A stretch of DNA of 64,000 nucleotides from Tridacna crocea. Taxonomy: Eukaryota > Mollusca > Bivalvia > Cardiida > Cardiidae. Within the stretch, counting starts at the first letter, position 1, and each line of letters opens with the position of its first letter. The notes under the pieces were generated by a model that was not told the DNA's origin, did no database searches, and worked only from the letters and a program-made list of their open reading frames with translations. The position numbers and the translations under genes were made by a program. Location of the stretch: assembly GCA_943736015.1 (NCBI GenBank), contig OX031059.1, positions 20,950,501-21,014,500 on the forward strand, read 5' to 3'. Positions 22,851 through 35,230 of this stretch are shown here, piece by piece.

Positions 22851-24429
22851 AAAAAAAGCGGCAGGAATTGAAGAAAATGCCGGTAAATAGATTTCAAAGA
22901 TTGATTATTGTCATTAGATAAAATTCATTCTGGTTTGAACACTGAAGGTTGTTTTGACAATGATAACTTTGTAAAACAGTCAAGTGACCTGGAAAGCATG
23001 TCATGCCAAATATTGATAAAAAAAGAGAAAACTCCACGAAAGTAGGGAAAGATGCACTGACCATCAAAATGTTACTATAAAAAGATAAAATATATTTAAA
23101 ATCAAACATACAAAACAATCTACATTATGTTTTTTTTTCTCAGATAATAAGATGAGATTTGGTGGGAAAGTAAGAATGTTATTTTGTGCTTGTGTATTGA
23201 TTAGTCACTTAATATCACCAGAATCAACCATCATGTAATCAAGTGAGAAACCCAAACTTTCTGTATTTTATTACCAAAGACTAAAAGCCAGATCTCCTAC
23301 TATTTGATATTCAATTCATCTCGGAATAGTTTCCCTGGAATTTTCTGGCACCCTCTGACACGTAATGATGTAGTGTTTTCCCTAGAAACAATTGTTATGT
23401 TCTGACACAGCAATCATTTCAGAAGTATTCAACCCAAACAGAGTTAGAGACCCATCCATTTCTTTGACAGTTATGGAATTTATTAATTATGAGGAATTGA
23501 GCCAGAATTTCCAAGAACTGCCATAGAGAATTATTTACATTGATTTTTGGGAATATTTGGAAGCCATGAAAGCTAGACAGACAAAATTAAGATTGCTGGG
23601 GGAAGCTCTTATCTTATTTTGTTGTTCAGTTTTATGAATGCTGCAAAACTGTAATAAGAAGAAATTTTTTGTCAAATAAATTTCAGATTTGTCAAATTTG
23701 GATTTGAATGCAGATGATAATTTTACAGTTCCTCCATATTTCTTCAGTTCCCATAATCTTTTTTAAAATTCTTTACACAGAATTGTAGAAATACCGTTTT
23801 CTTTGGTTAAGGAGTACTTTTTGTATATTGAATATTCCATCGTACAATATTGATATTTTGAGATATACTTGGAACAAAATGATGTTGTTTTCATGATAGT
23901 TTCTTTTCAACATCCTGATACATGCCAACCTGTGACCTTCGGAAAAAAGATAAAAATAAATCTGTTTCAGTGGTTAACACATTACATTTTCCTTGAATTA
24001 CTTCCAACTTATCAGGGACATTGAACTGTTAGAAAATAAATTTGTATCATTGTTTTATGTACCACATTCTGTTTGTAGTATGAGGATGATTTCATACCCA
24101 TATTTAACTTTTAGCCTGCAATTTTACTGTGGAACTATTTGGGAAAAATCTTGTGTTTGGTTTATGCATTGCATTCCTTTATGTCCTTATTATGTCTATG
24201 CCAAACCAGATGCACATAAACACATTTATGTATACATACAATTTGAAATGAAGTTTTAGAAAAAAAAGAACAGCCAATATACGTAAGATGCATTCAGAAA
24301 GAAAAAAAGATACTCGGTCCTAGTAAATTTCATTATGTTTTTGATTTAAGAATACTCCTCTGAAATCATCTACCACATTCTAGAAACAAAAGTTTCCAGC
24401 AGACCATGGTTGTTATTTATCACCCTTCC

Positions 24430-24570
24430 TAAATTGCATTCTCCGTATTATCAGTTTTTGAAAGTAATGCAATTTATGTTTGGCTTAATCATTTGGTTTA
24501 GCCAATCAGGAAATTGTGTTAATGTGAGATTTGAAATATTTTGAAATAAGACTAAGACTGGTACATGTAA
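24430..24570. repeat. Decayed foldback family C fragment
   Basis: TTTGGCTTAATCATTTGGTTTAGCCAATCAG matches the centre of family C (inner parts only). Confidence 0.5.
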
Positions 24571-25075
24571 ATATTTTCCCACTATATTTCCTTTTCATTA
24601 GAACGCAAAACCCTGTAGTTTAGCAGTTTAAATTCTTTGCAGATGCTTTCAACATGAAAGTCCAAAATTTTGGTTTACATGTAGAGTTTTGACTAAGGGA
24701 AGTAAAACAGGTCCTGTATAATGTGTCATGAATAGAGTTATCATTCTTTGTTGATTTATATGCTAGCTAACAACATTTTTTCCATTCCCAAAATATTTCA
24801 AACATGTTTCTCTTTGGGTTTGTCTTAACATTTGGATTGTCTGGTAAAAGATGAACTTGATTCGATATGATATTTTGTTTCTATAAGTACATCATTCACA
24901 CATATAAAGCATCAGATCTGTTGTGTCTTGTCAGGCCAAGTCTCGTATTTGACCGTCAGTGTGATGGCCTGTCTCTACACAGAGAATAGTACACATATAA
25001 AAAACCATGTGTTTAAGATTTTCATGATTTCTTGTATCAACATCACAAGTGTGTCTTCCATCCTCAGGCAGATTC

Positions 25076-25520
25076 CTTTACCACACAATAGAATTTTATA
25101 TTTGTCTAATTTGAAAACATTATGGGATGACAAAATCACCATAGCTCAGTTGACAAAATTTGACTATGAATTGGTTGGAAACATTGTAGGAAAAGGAGAA
25201 AAATTCTGGATACTGGCATTTCCTCTTTTTCACACAATGTTTTCAAAAACCTCTCTCAGATTGTTGAAAATTGGAATTGTATGGTATAAGGGTTAACTCA
25301 TTACCAAACGACAAAGGTTTGGGTTTGTCCAAATCGAAAGCTTTTGCAGACGACAAAATAAAAGTGACTGAAAATTTGAAATCTGTTTATGAAGGGTAGA
25401 AAACATTGTGGGAAAAGGAGAAAGTGCTGGTTACCAGCATTTTCTCCTTTTCCCACAATGTTTTCTAAAGGCTTTTTTCTCAGGGGTGTCAAAAGTAGGG
25501 ATTGTGTGGTAATGGGTTAA
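25076..25520 (-). mobile_element. Two MITE A copies sharing a TTAA
   Basis: 25076-25296 is older; 25293-25520 is nearly consensus with a full hairpin. The right end is 50 bp before AGBL4 exon g. Confidence 0.92.
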
Positions 25521-25570
25521 ACAGCATAGAAATTAAAAATAGACATAAACTTCTTACTCGTGTTTTTCAG

Positions 25571-25683
25571 GACGCTAGGAGGATGTCTAGATGAGAACTC
25601 TCATTGCTATACACTAGAGGTGTCATTCTTCAGCTATCAGACCAGTTCTACAGGGGCATCCATGCCATACACAGAGGAGGGAT
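25571..25683 (+). CDS. AGBL4: AGBL4 exon g: catalytic glutamate, residues 291-329
   Basis: Acceptor GTTTTTCAG, donor GGGAT|GTATCT. It encodes LGGCLDENSHCYTLEVSFFS and ends PYTEEG, with a split Tyr codon that joins to MKLGRN in the next exon. E307 is the proton-transfer glutamate. A family A MITE ends 50 bp upstream of the acceptor. Confidence 0.92.
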
Positions 25684-26174
25684 GTATCTTTTTTCAAAAG
25701 ATATTATAACATAGTCCAATGTCCCCATTGCAGAGCCCTTCATGACCATATCATAGACTCCATCCTACCTCTTATACCTCTGTTGGCATGAGGGTATTCA
25801 ACAAGCAAAGAAAATCCTTCAATTGACTTTAAAATCATGAATTATAAATTGCAAGTATTATGAGAAATTACATTTTGTAAGTTGAGAAAGTCATAGGTTT
25901 TATATCAGAATTTAACTCCTCATTAAATTACCACCTTTCTTATCAGACAACCTAATCAGCCAAGCACATGTCAAGTTTCTGGAGAAAGCAGTGTATCAAA
26001 CTCTACCTGTGCTTAGCAAGCGCAAGTTAGACTGTATATTGTCAGACTATAGATTCATCATGTGACACGTGAGAAAAAGCAAAGTATGAGTAAATTACAT
26101 AATTGTAAATACATTTAGGTTTCAATTTGTCATGTTATTGATAGTTCAGTTCCTTTCCTTGACTGTAAAACTAG

Positions 26175-26343
26175 ACATGAAACTTGGTAGAAATCTTGCA
26201 AGAACTTTCATAGACTATTATAAACTTGCCGGAGTGATCAATACTAAACCCAGCAGCAGTATCGTACCCAAGCCCGGGGCTTATAGAATCAGAGATCGAC
26301 CCCCACATGAACGTTCCATCTCAGAACCACAGTATGAAGATAA
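26175..26343 (+). CDS. AGBL4: AGBL4 exon h: end of peptidase domain and start of tail, residues 329-385
   Basis: Acceptor AAAACTAG, donor GATAA|GTAAGT. It encodes MKLGRNLARTFIDYYKL, the last helix of the domain, then a divergent tail (KPGAYRIRDRPPHERSISEP). Phase 1 in, phase 2 out. Confidence 0.9.
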
Positions 26344-27702
26344 GTAAGTAATTTGATACAAATCTATCACGTGAAAAATGTTTAGACCAAACCATTTCAA
26401 AAGGATGTTACAAACAAAAAATTATATGTGGTTCTCATGAAAGAGTTTAATATACTTTTGCTGATTTTATTGTCTCGAGTACTTTTGGGTATAACTTGGG
26501 CATTCTATGTAAAAAACACAACAATAAATAATATACATGTACTCATCATACTTTAAACGGTGTCAGTGGGACCAAGGCACTCGAAACAACACAATGAAAT
26601 TTACTTTTCAAATTGTCTTACGCAGTCTATAACCTGACCAGAAATAAACTAATCCTTTTCAAATTTCATTCCTTGATAAAGGGTGACATCCACACCATTT
26701 TCAGAAAATACAGATGACGGCATCAAAGTCCATTAAGTTTTGCACACACAACTTCTGAAGCACTGCAAAGATGTTTTTCATCAGAATTGACAGACTTTAA
26801 AGCTGTGTAACATCGGACAATCACAGAATTTGGCGCAAATCTTGTGAAGTCACTGGTCAATGAATACCAATAAAATACTGTCTGAAACTACAAGAATGTT
26901 GGCTTTGTATGACTCACTGATTTACAAGTGGTACAGGAGATTTTGGGGTAGGCGAAATTCTGCTGACGACAACGTGCATTGTTATCATAGAATTTGTGGA
27001 TTTGGTGAATACAATGATTGAAAAGGATTGTAGCGTCAGCATTAGGGAACTGTGGAACCAAAACTAATTGTATAAAAAGGTCAATATTTCCAGAAGGTGT
27101 GAATTGTCTCTTTTATCTCACAATTACATTTTGATTCCACGGGAAGAGCCTCACATTGCCTGAATATGAGTTGCAAGGTCATAATGACGTCAACATCTGC
27201 CCCAGGTTCTTATCAGTATGTGTAGGACCAATGGATGAAAAACCATTTATAGCAGCTGGATCATTTTTCACATGTCTGTTGAGAAAAGTTTGCCCTTTCA
27301 GTCTTCGTGATGATATAGGTTTCCAGCACCTAACTTGTAAAAGTACTAACTTTCTATGTCCATGAACTTTGCAGACATACCTCTTATTGAAATATCAGAT
27401 GTAATCATGTACATCTGTAATATACTGATTTATGTCAACATGTGCTATACTTAATGCAAGATTGTCAACTTCATTCCAGTCAATACGGTTATTCTCCCAG
27501 ATCCAAGAATATATTAGCCTTCTGTTTTCAGGGATTCAAAATCAAAATCCTATCGCCATGATAGACATTGACAATGATTGACTGTATCTTGTGCAAGGTA
27601 AGATACAGAGCACACTGACCCAGCACATTTTGTTTATTTGTTGTTCTCTGACATAGGAGTAGAATAGAGCACTGTGTTACTAGGTGTAGTATCCTGCACA
27701 CT

Positions 27703-28125
27703 TTAACTCCTTATAAACAACAAAATTTTGGACTGGTCAGAATTCAAAGTATTTTCAGATGACAAAATAAAAGTTGAAATTTGTCTTGGGAAGTTCAGAA
27801 AACATTATTGCAAAAAGAGAAAATGCCGATAAATTTCGTCTTTTCCTACACAGTTTTAAAAAGGCCTCTTTCTCAGGGTTGACAAAAGTCGGAACTATTT
27901 AGTAAAGGATTGAAGCTTTACCAAACTATTCCAAGTTTTACTGGCCCTAGAAGCTAATCAAGACAGGGTGGAAAAGGGAGAAAATGCTATTAACCAGCAT
28001 TTTCTCGTTGTGCCAGCATGTTTTGTACCCTATCGTAATCAAAAACTATTATTTACTGAACATTTGTCGTCTGCAAATGGTTTCAAGAGAAATCTGAAAA
28101 TGTGTCATCTTGGAAAGAGTTGAAT
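27703..28125. mobile_element. Two decayed MITE A copies
   Basis: 27703-27915 (-) and 27915-28125 (+), facing each other, with damaged hairpins. Confidence 0.7.
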
Positions 28126-28654
28126 AGTATGTAATAAGATTCACATTGTGAAAAAGAGGAAGTAACCACACATTTTGACTTTTAACTTGGCATACTTTTA
28201 TGAATGGCTAGATACTTATCAAAGGTTGATAGATAGTTTTAACTCGGCACATATAGTGTAAGTGGTTGTTAAATAAGAGACTTCTATAAATAGGTTGTAG
28301 CTAAGTATGTTCTATGTAATTGTTTGTTGAATATGAAAATTCTCTATGTTGATTGTAACCCATCACATTTTATGTAAATTCTAGAGACCATTTTAATTGG
28401 TTTTAACCTGGTACATTTTTGTATAAGTATTTTATGAATATGAGACACTTGTGTATGAGGTAGCTGAATATGAGACTTCTCTGTTGGTTGTAACCTTGCA
28501 CATTTTGAGTCAGTTGTGAGAGCCAGTTATAATGGGTTGTAATCTAGCAGAAGTTGTTGTTGAATAAGAGACTTCTATAAATGGAAGGTAATTCGGTACA
28601 TTTTATGTAATTGTTTGTTTACATAGAGACTTTTGTAAGTGGCCTGTACTCCAT

Positions 28655-28850
28655 GGCCCGTATTCACCAACCATTCTTAAGAATTTTCCTAGTCTTATTC
28701 TCCAAGGTTTTCTAAATTTGTAAGTAACACAACTTCTAATTGGCTAAACCAAATGGTTCGGCCATTCAGAAGTTGTGTTACTTACAAATGTTGAAAATTC
28801 TTGAGAACAAGACAAAGAATGTTCTTAAGAACGGTTGGTGAATATGGGCC
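28655..28850. mobile_element. Foldback MITE family C, uninterrupted
   Basis: Nearly full-length inverted repeat: GGCCCGTATTCACCAACC...GGTTGGTGAATATGGGCC, centre TTCTAATTGGCTAAACC / GGTTCGGCCATTCAGAA. Confidence 0.92.
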
Positions 28851-28920
28851 CAAGACTTGTTTTTTTTTAAGTGGTTGTAGGATAAGAGACTTTTAGAATA
28901 TGCTATGACCCAGCAAATGT

Positions 28921-29146
28921 TTAACCCTTTACTCCATAGATACTCATTTCTAACCATTGCTTGTAGGAGCCTTTTGAAAACATTCTGGCAAAAGGTGAAA
29001 TTGCTCGTGACGAGCAATTTCACCTTTTGTCACAATGTTTTCTACATTATCAAAAGGTGCCATATACACATAAGAAACTTCATCCTTGCTGTTATTTAGG
29101 GTCAATTAGAGATACCATAGAAATGCCTTATGGTGTAAAGGGTTAA
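28921..29146 (+). mobile_element. MITE family B copy
   Basis: TTAA at both ends, CCCTTTACTCC left, GTGTAAAGGG right. Core arm CAAAAGGTGAAATTGCTCGT with its complement. Arms (TACTCATTTCTAACCATTGC; GTCAATTAGAGATACCATAG) have no match to family A. Confidence 0.93.
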
Positions 29147-30057
29147 ATAACCGACTTTCATAAGTTGGTTTTAACTCACCACAATTTGTCTATGTGGTTG
29201 CTCAATAAGATTATCTGATTTTGAACCAATATTTTCTCTGTAAGTGGTTTTTGAATAAAAGACTCTTCTAATTGGGTGGCAGCCGTGCATATTTTGTGTG
29301 GGGGGTGCTGAATAAGAAACTTTATAATGCATATTAACCCAGAAAACTTTTTGTAAGTGGTTATCAAATAGGTGACTTTTATGAATTGGCGTAACCTGGC
29401 ACAATTTGAGGAATGTTTTTTAATTCATCACATGTTCTTGCCAGAGCAGTAATCTAGTACACCTAGATTAAGTATGTTTTGAGTTTTGGAGAGTAATGCA
29501 AGATCAGGGATAGTAGTAGCCCAGCATATATAGATTATGACAACATTGTGGTAAGCAGCACATTTTTTATGTGGTTGAAGAGTGAGAGATGTTTCTGGAT
29601 TACACATACATGTAGTTGTAACCGAGCACATTTTGACTAACAAATAGCAAGTCATATAGGCACATCTTTATCAGGAGTAGTAATGCAGAAAATTTTGATT
29701 TATGAATATATTCAAGAATTATTTTGTGCAAATTACTTGTCAAAGAAGAGACTTTTGAAATTGGATGTTATCCAGCAAATTTGACGAGTAGAAATGCTGC
29801 ACCTTTTGACTTTGAAATCCCAGCTGTTTATGATAAATGGAGTTTAGCATGGCATATGTGATAAAGGGAAATTAATTAACTATATTACAAAATTTTGATG
29901 TGTTACATGCCATAAACACAATCATTTTGACGAAAGGAAAGGTATTGGGACAATTTTTTGCAGTGTGCATTCTAGAGGTTACATTCTTTTTTATATAACA
30001 GATAGTATGACTTCAACATTCATCTTTCCTTTGAGAAAAATAATAACTCGTCTTTTT

Positions 30058-30420
30058 TAACCTTGTCCACTTTATTGGCTGTTTTAAGAAAAAAAGGGAA
30101 AAAAAAAAACAGGCATTTTCCTCTTTTCCCACAATGCTTTCCAAATTCTTGTATCTCGGGATCATTAAAAACAGCAATTGTTTAGTAAAGGGTAAACCCT
30201 TTACCTCACAATCCCAACTTTTAATGACCTTGAAGAAGAAGGCTTTTAAAAAAATTGTGGGAAAACGAGAAAATGCTGGTAACCAGCATTTTCTCCTTTT
30301 CCCACAATGTTTTCTACTGTTCTAGAAACACATTTCAATTTTTAGTCAATTTTATTTTGTCATCTGCAAATGGTTTCAATTTGGACCAGTCTAAAATTTT
30401 GTCGTTTGGTAAAGAGTTAA
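30058..30420. mobile_element. Two MITE A copies
   Basis: 30058-30193 is a - fragment; 30193-30420 is + and complete. Its TTAA ends 51 bp before the last AGBL4 exon. Confidence 0.88.
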
Positions 30421-30471
30421 ACCAGTCAAAGAACTATGTAACATTACAAGAGATTTTGCTTTCACTTTCAG

Positions 30472-30631
30472 ACAAGGAGGTGGACGAAACCTAGATGATC
30501 GTTATACAGGAGGTTCACGGAGACCGAATTTTCCTGCAACAGACTTTAGTTTAAATAGTTCTAGTACATTCAACGACATCTCAACCAACATCAGACTCCA
30601 GCTTCGAGATCGGGACAAAAGACAGTACTGA
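30472..30631 (+). CDS. AGBL4: AGBL4 last coding exon, residues 385-437 and stop
   Basis: Acceptor TCACTTTCAG. It encodes a Gly/Arg/Ser-rich tail ending NIRLQLRDRDKRQY, then TGA. The acceptor restores the frame from exon h. A MITE ends 51 bp upstream. No convincing polyadenylation signal is seen before the next MITE at 30719. Tail sequence is not conserved, so this exon rests on frame, splice site and composition. Confidence 0.78.
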
Positions 30632-30718
30632 TCATGCCTCCATTTTATAGATTCAAATTTCTGGTATCAGCGCTTTCCTTAACATCACCTGTTTTCACAA
30701 CCCAAGGAAAAATAACTT

Positions 30719-31228
30719 TTAACCCTTAACTGATCAATCCCTGGTTTTAACGACCCTGAGATAGAAGTCTTCTGAAAACATTGTGGGAAATGGAGAAAAT
30801 GCTTGTGACCAGTGTTTTCTCTCTTTCCGGCAATGTTTTCTACCCTGCTTGATACATATTTCAGCTTTTGAGTTACTTTTATTTTTTCGTCTGTGGGTGC
30901 TTTCAATTTGGACCAGTCTAAAATTTTGTCATTTGGTAAAGAGTTTCAAGATCATGAGCAAAGGTGAAAATGCCTGTTTCCACATTATTCTTTACCCTAT
31001 TAACTCTTTACCACACGAAAAAATTTTAGACTGGTCCAAATTGAAAGCATTTGCAGACGACAAAATAAAGATGACTAAAAAATAGAAATTTGTTCTGGGA
31101 AGGGTAGAAAACACTGTGGGAAAAGGAGAAAATGCTGGTTACCAGCATTTTCTCCTTTTCCCATAGTGTTTTCAAAAGGCTTCTTTCTTAGGGGCGTCAA
31201 AAGTAGGGATTATGTGATAATGGGTTAA
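30719..31228. mobile_element. Two MITE A copies, opposite orientation
   Basis: 30719-30945 (+, altered hairpin loop) and 31000-31228 (-, well preserved, TTAA both ends). Confidence 0.87.
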
Positions 31229-31657
31229 AGACAAATCTCATCATATGAATCACAATTTTCTTCTTTAACTGCTTCTATAGACCAGCTTGAATGTTGTCAC
31301 AGGGTAAACCAGTCTGAGATGTCATCCGGTAAACCATTCTGATATGTTGTCATCAGATAGACCTGTCTGAATATTTTTCAGCTGGTAAACCAGTCTAAGA
31401 TGCTATTTCCAGTAAAGATCATTCTTCCTCAGGGTGGTAAAAGCATGGGATTGTGTAGTTAAGGAAAACTTCATTGTAAATTGCAAGACTCAAATATGTA
31501 AAATGCCATGAACAATTTGTGATAATTTACATGTATGTATATATCTTTTTTTTAAAGCCATATTGTGATACAGTTCCATTTATTTAACATTCTTGTTTGA
31601 ATAAGTTTCTAGCATTGTCCAACTCTGTACAACATAAAGGGATTTTAGGCTTCTTTA

Positions 31658-32131
31658 AGTCTTTACCACACGACAAAATTTTAGACTGGTTCAAATTGAA
31701 AGCATTTGCAGACGATAAAATAAAGGTGAGTGAAAAATTAAAATTTGATCTGGGAAGGGTAGAAAACACTGTGGGAAAAGGAGAAAATGCTGGTTACCAG
31801 CATTTTCTCCTTTTCCTACAGTGTTTTTAAAAGGCTTCTTTCTCAAGGGCATCAAAAGTAGGGATTGTGTGGTAATGGGTAAAATCAAAAGCCTTTGCAG
31901 ACCACAAATTGTATTTGTTTTTGTAACCATGAGATATATGCCTATTGAAAACATTGTGGGAAAAGGAGAAAATACTGGTGGGTGATCAGCATTTTCGCCT
32001 TTTCCGACAATGTTTACTGCCCTGCTGGAAACAATTTCAATTTTTGAGCTATGTTTATTTTGTCGTCTGCAGGTGCTTTCGATTTGAACCAGTCTAAAAT
32101 TTTGTCGTTTGGTTCAGTGTTATATGACCTC
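31658..32131. mobile_element. Two MITE A copies
   Basis: 31658-31884 (-, near consensus) and 31930-32131 (+, lacks the first about 25 bp; hairpin loop enlarged with GTGGGTGATCAGC). Confidence 0.85.
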
Positions 32132-32502
32132 TTGGAAAGGTTAGACCATGGTGGGAATAGAAGAAAATGTTGGATACCAGCATTTTATACTTTTCCCACA
32201 ATGATTTTTTAAAAGAACCCTCTTGTACTGAAAACATAGAATAGTTTAGTGATGGGACAATCCATAAGAATCACTGAGTAAGTACAATTTACAAGAGGAA
32301 CACATGCATAAAAACTGCTATATCAATATGAAGAAAAATGGGTATTAATTTCCGTTGCCACAATATTTATTTTTTCACTTGTGCACAAGTATTTCACTTT
32401 GATATTATGTTGAATATCTGTAGAGTGGGCCCTGGCATTGTTAAACCTCAGAGCCTTAAGAATACTTGCCAAAACTTGTTATAAAATATGCTGCTTCATC
32501 CT

Positions 32503-32957
32503 TTAACCCTTTACAGCACAATGATGACTTTTAATGACCCTAGAAAAGAAGCCTTTTGAAAACATCGTGGGAAAAGGAGAAAATGCTGGTAACCAGCATT
32601 TTCTCCTTTTCCCACAATGTTTTCTACCCATTGAAAAAAGAAATCAGCAATTTAACAATATTTAAATTGTCGTCTGCAAATACTTTCAATTTGGACCAGT
32701 CTAAAATTTTGTCTTTTGGTAAGGAGTTAACCCATTACTGCACAATGACGACTTTTAATGACCCTAGAAAAGAAGCCTTTTGAAAACATTGTGGGAAAAG
32801 CAGAAAATGCTGGTAACCAGTATTTTCTCCTTTTCCCACAATGTGTTCTACCCTATCAAAGAAGAATTGTCAGCATTTTAGTCACATTGAAATTTTTGTC
32901 TGCAAAATAATGTTTTCAATTTGCACAAGGCTAAAATTTTGTCATCTGGTTAAGGGT
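32503..32957 (+). mobile_element. Two MITE A copies in tandem
   Basis: 32503-32730 and 32727-32957 share TTAA and both read GACTTTTAATGACCCTAGAA at the same place, so they may be a tandem duplication. Confidence 0.9.
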
Positions 32958-33536
32958 GAAAACAAACACCCCTTTTTGCATTTCTAATGATAAGGAAAGT
33001 ATCTACTACATGATTGAGGAAACATTCTAGATGTAAATCTGTCACATGGTAGCTTCCCGATTACAATACATGTTTACTTTTAGGGTCCAAACATAAATCT
33101 TTGTAAAGTCAGCCAACCATAATTTTGCGTAAATAAATGTTTTTAGTAATTCAAGTATGTGTGAGTGGCTATTATTATACTAGAAAAAAATTACTCATGA
33201 TCTAGTTGCATAATATGCCTGAAATTATATATCATATACACTGGCAAAATCAACGTAAAAGCAGTTTCCTTTTTGTGAGCTTCGTATACATGTCTACACT
33301 ATCAACACAACATCTAAAATGGCATCGTTGATCAAGATTAATGTCAAGATTATGAGCCAAGCAGTATTACTAAGGTTTTAGTGACTTCAGTTCCCAGTGA
33401 CATCACTTTTCATTGAATTGGAGCACTCAGAAGGGAAATTCACTTTGTCAGCATACTTTTACATGCACAAACAAAACCAGTAAAACTCACTTACCAAACT
33501 TGGTGATGGTAAAACTTTGCAGTACAAGAAATTCAA

Positions 33537-33644
33537 TGTACAGTCATGGGGCAGGGGACTTGGAACTTGATCACAGCTGTAGTGAATCATGATTCACCAC
33601 AACCATGTCCAAGTTTCCAAGTCCTCTGCCACCTGACCGTACAA
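33537..33644. repeat. 108-bp foldback repeat
   Basis: Arms of about 45 bp with scattered mismatches (CAGGGGACTTGGAACTTG facing CAAGTTTCCAAGTCCTCTG) around a perfect palindrome GTGAATCATGATTCAC at 33582-33597. Confidence 0.85.
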
Positions 33645-33762
33645 CTGATAATGTATTTTACCTGAAAAACACAGTAATTTCTGCATCTGTGTTTAGTGTA
33701 GAAGGGATTCACTGATACCAGATTGCATTCTACGGTTTAGTGTTTTAGAGAACTGCATAATA

Positions 33763-34355
33763 ACTCTGTACCAAACAGTCCTTTAACAATCCTGAGGAAG
33801 AGAAAACATTGTGGGAAAAGGAGAAGATACTGATATCCAGCATTTTCTCTTTTTCCCACAATGTTTTCCACTTATCAAATGTCAAGTTTTAATTTTTGAA
33901 TCATGTTTATTTTGTCCTCTTCAAATGCTTTCAATTTGGAGAAGTTTAAAATTTTGTTGTTTTGTAAATCATAAAACCATATGTAATATGTGTTTCCAAA
34001 GACTTGTACATTCGAAGGTTCTTTTTCTAAATTTGACTGTGTGTACAAAATATGCATGCTTGTTATTGATCACATGACATCCCATCAAACCTTTTTCTTA
34101 ATTCTTGCTCGAAATCTGAGCATACCTTATCCTATTACCACACACACTCCTGCATTTTAATAACCCTAATGGAAGAGGCTATTGTAAACATTGTGGAACA
34201 AGGAGAAAATGCTTGAAACCAGTATTATCTCCATTTTCCATGTTGTTTTCTATCTTTCTAAAGACAATTTTGTTATCTGAGCCACATTTAATTTTTCATC
34301 TACAAATATTTTCATGTCAGAAAAGTTTAAATTTTGTCCTTTTGGTAATGAGTTA
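33763..34355 (+). mobile_element. Two older MITE A copies
   Basis: 33763-33969 and 34132-34355, both + and with several changes in the hairpin. Confidence 0.75.
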
Positions 34356-34919
34356 CATTTGCTATGCTGCCAATGGAGGAAATACCATTGAAAAATGTGT
34401 CTCTTACTTTTTCTTCTCTCTTTCATATTACGCACACCACGCACGTGCGTAATGTTAAAAAAAAAATCGAGATAGGTCATAGGTTGCTTCTTTTTGCGTA
34501 TTTTTCAGTTTGGCCATTTTCTAAAACAGTCAAGAATAGAAATATCGGATTCCTTTCGGCTGATCCTGAATTCCTCTTGTCACCCTTCTTGAAAATGGCC
34601 AACTACATAATTAAATGCATTCTAATTTTCTTGAGCGAAAGCATAAAAAAGGCTGTCTTTGAAAACCAAATTTCTACTTCAGAAGAGGCTCGAAATCCTT
34701 CCACAGCCATCTTGAATATCGAAATACTCTTGGGGGAGGCTCCACCCCCACTTGCCCCTATGGCCCTCAAGAATGACCACGGTCTTCATGCACACCTCTG
34801 CATATAATTTACTTTTTCTTGGTTACATCCCTGTCTTTACTGATGGTTTGACAGCCTTCACCTTTCTTAATTCATTGACAAGTCCATTGTTTCGACTTGA
34901 CAAGATTAAAAAGTTCTGA

Positions 34920-35010
34920 AAAGCTAAAACAAAACTGTAGACTGGTCCAAATTCAAAGCATTTGCAAACAACAAAATAAATTTAACTCAAATACTGAAAA
35001 TTGTTGAAAA
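34920..35010 (-). mobile_element. MITE A R-arm fragment
   Basis: TAGACTGGTCCAAATTCAAA and CAAACAACAAAATAAATTTA; no hairpin. Confidence 0.65.
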
Positions 35011-35230
35011 AGAGGTAAGAGTAGACCATTGCCTGTCCATAGAATTATGATAAGTGCTAATGGGGGAGTTGTGTACTAAATACATCAAAATACATTGTCT
35101 TCTCTGAATTTTAGCACTGTCCACAGTATTAATTCTGTATTCTATCCTCAATTTTCCATGGATGCCCCACAATGCTCAACCATGGTGATGAAGGATGTGC
35201 TATCCAGAGGCCACAAGTTTGATCCTCATT

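Larger units (their letters stand above)
9767..25570 (+). other. AGBL4 intron 6 (15.8 kb)
   Basis: Exons f and g join in frame across it with no residue missing, so no further coding exon is expected. Filled mainly by MITEs, one SINE, one 604-bp inverted-repeat element and a foldback repeat. At 23100-24900 and 11930-12650 I see nothing beyond faint MITE traces. Confidence 0.85.
28183..29800 (+). repeat. Degenerate minisatellite, period about 56 bp
   Basis: Units resemble GGTTGTAACCCAGCACATTT followed by TGTAAGTGGTTGTTGAATAA and GAGACTTYTATAAATT. For example the AACC-type anchors at 29279, 29336 and 29391 are 57 and 55 bp apart. Some 20 strongly drifted units; MITEs C and B are inserted among them. 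Confidence 0.78.
26344..30471 (+). other. AGBL4 intron 8
   Basis: 26344-27700 shows no repeat or coding similarity I can name. The rest holds MITEs A, B and C set into a degenerate minisatellite. Confidence 0.75.
426..30631 (+). other. AGBL4: Cytosolic carboxypeptidase 6-like gene (tubulin deglutamylase), 3' portion with nine coding exons
   Basis: The joined exons give 437 residues and a stop and read through every junction in frame. CCP6 is an M14-family zinc carboxypeptidase that shortens polyglutamate side chains on tubulin and other proteins in the cytosol and cilia. Counting from the first residue in the window: zinc ligands H136 and E139 (motif RVHPGET), third ligand H234 (DLHAHS), substrate-binding NPDG at 176-179 and FDLNRHW at 192-198, and the catalytic Glu E307 (YTLEVSFFSY). 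The CCP N-domain segment just before the peptidase domain is also present (VIFNIVNFSKTKSLYREGMS; CYPYSYTRLQNYLD). About 50-100 N-terminal residues are missing because their exons lie left of the window. The last about 90 residues are basic and Ser/Arg-rich, as is usual for CCP6 tails. The CCP6 assignment over CCP1/4/5 rests on remembered similarity along the whole chain. Exon donors are GT except exon 3. Confidence 0.93.

Noticed and set aside
26344-27700. Additional AGBL4 tail exon (open frame 27156-27365)
   Set aside because: Exons h and i join in frame without it, and the frame has no similarity to the CCP6 tail and no good splice pair.
34364-34807. 147-codon open frame on the + strand
   Set aside because: Starts inside a MITE A end, no recognisable domain, and composition not clearly coding.
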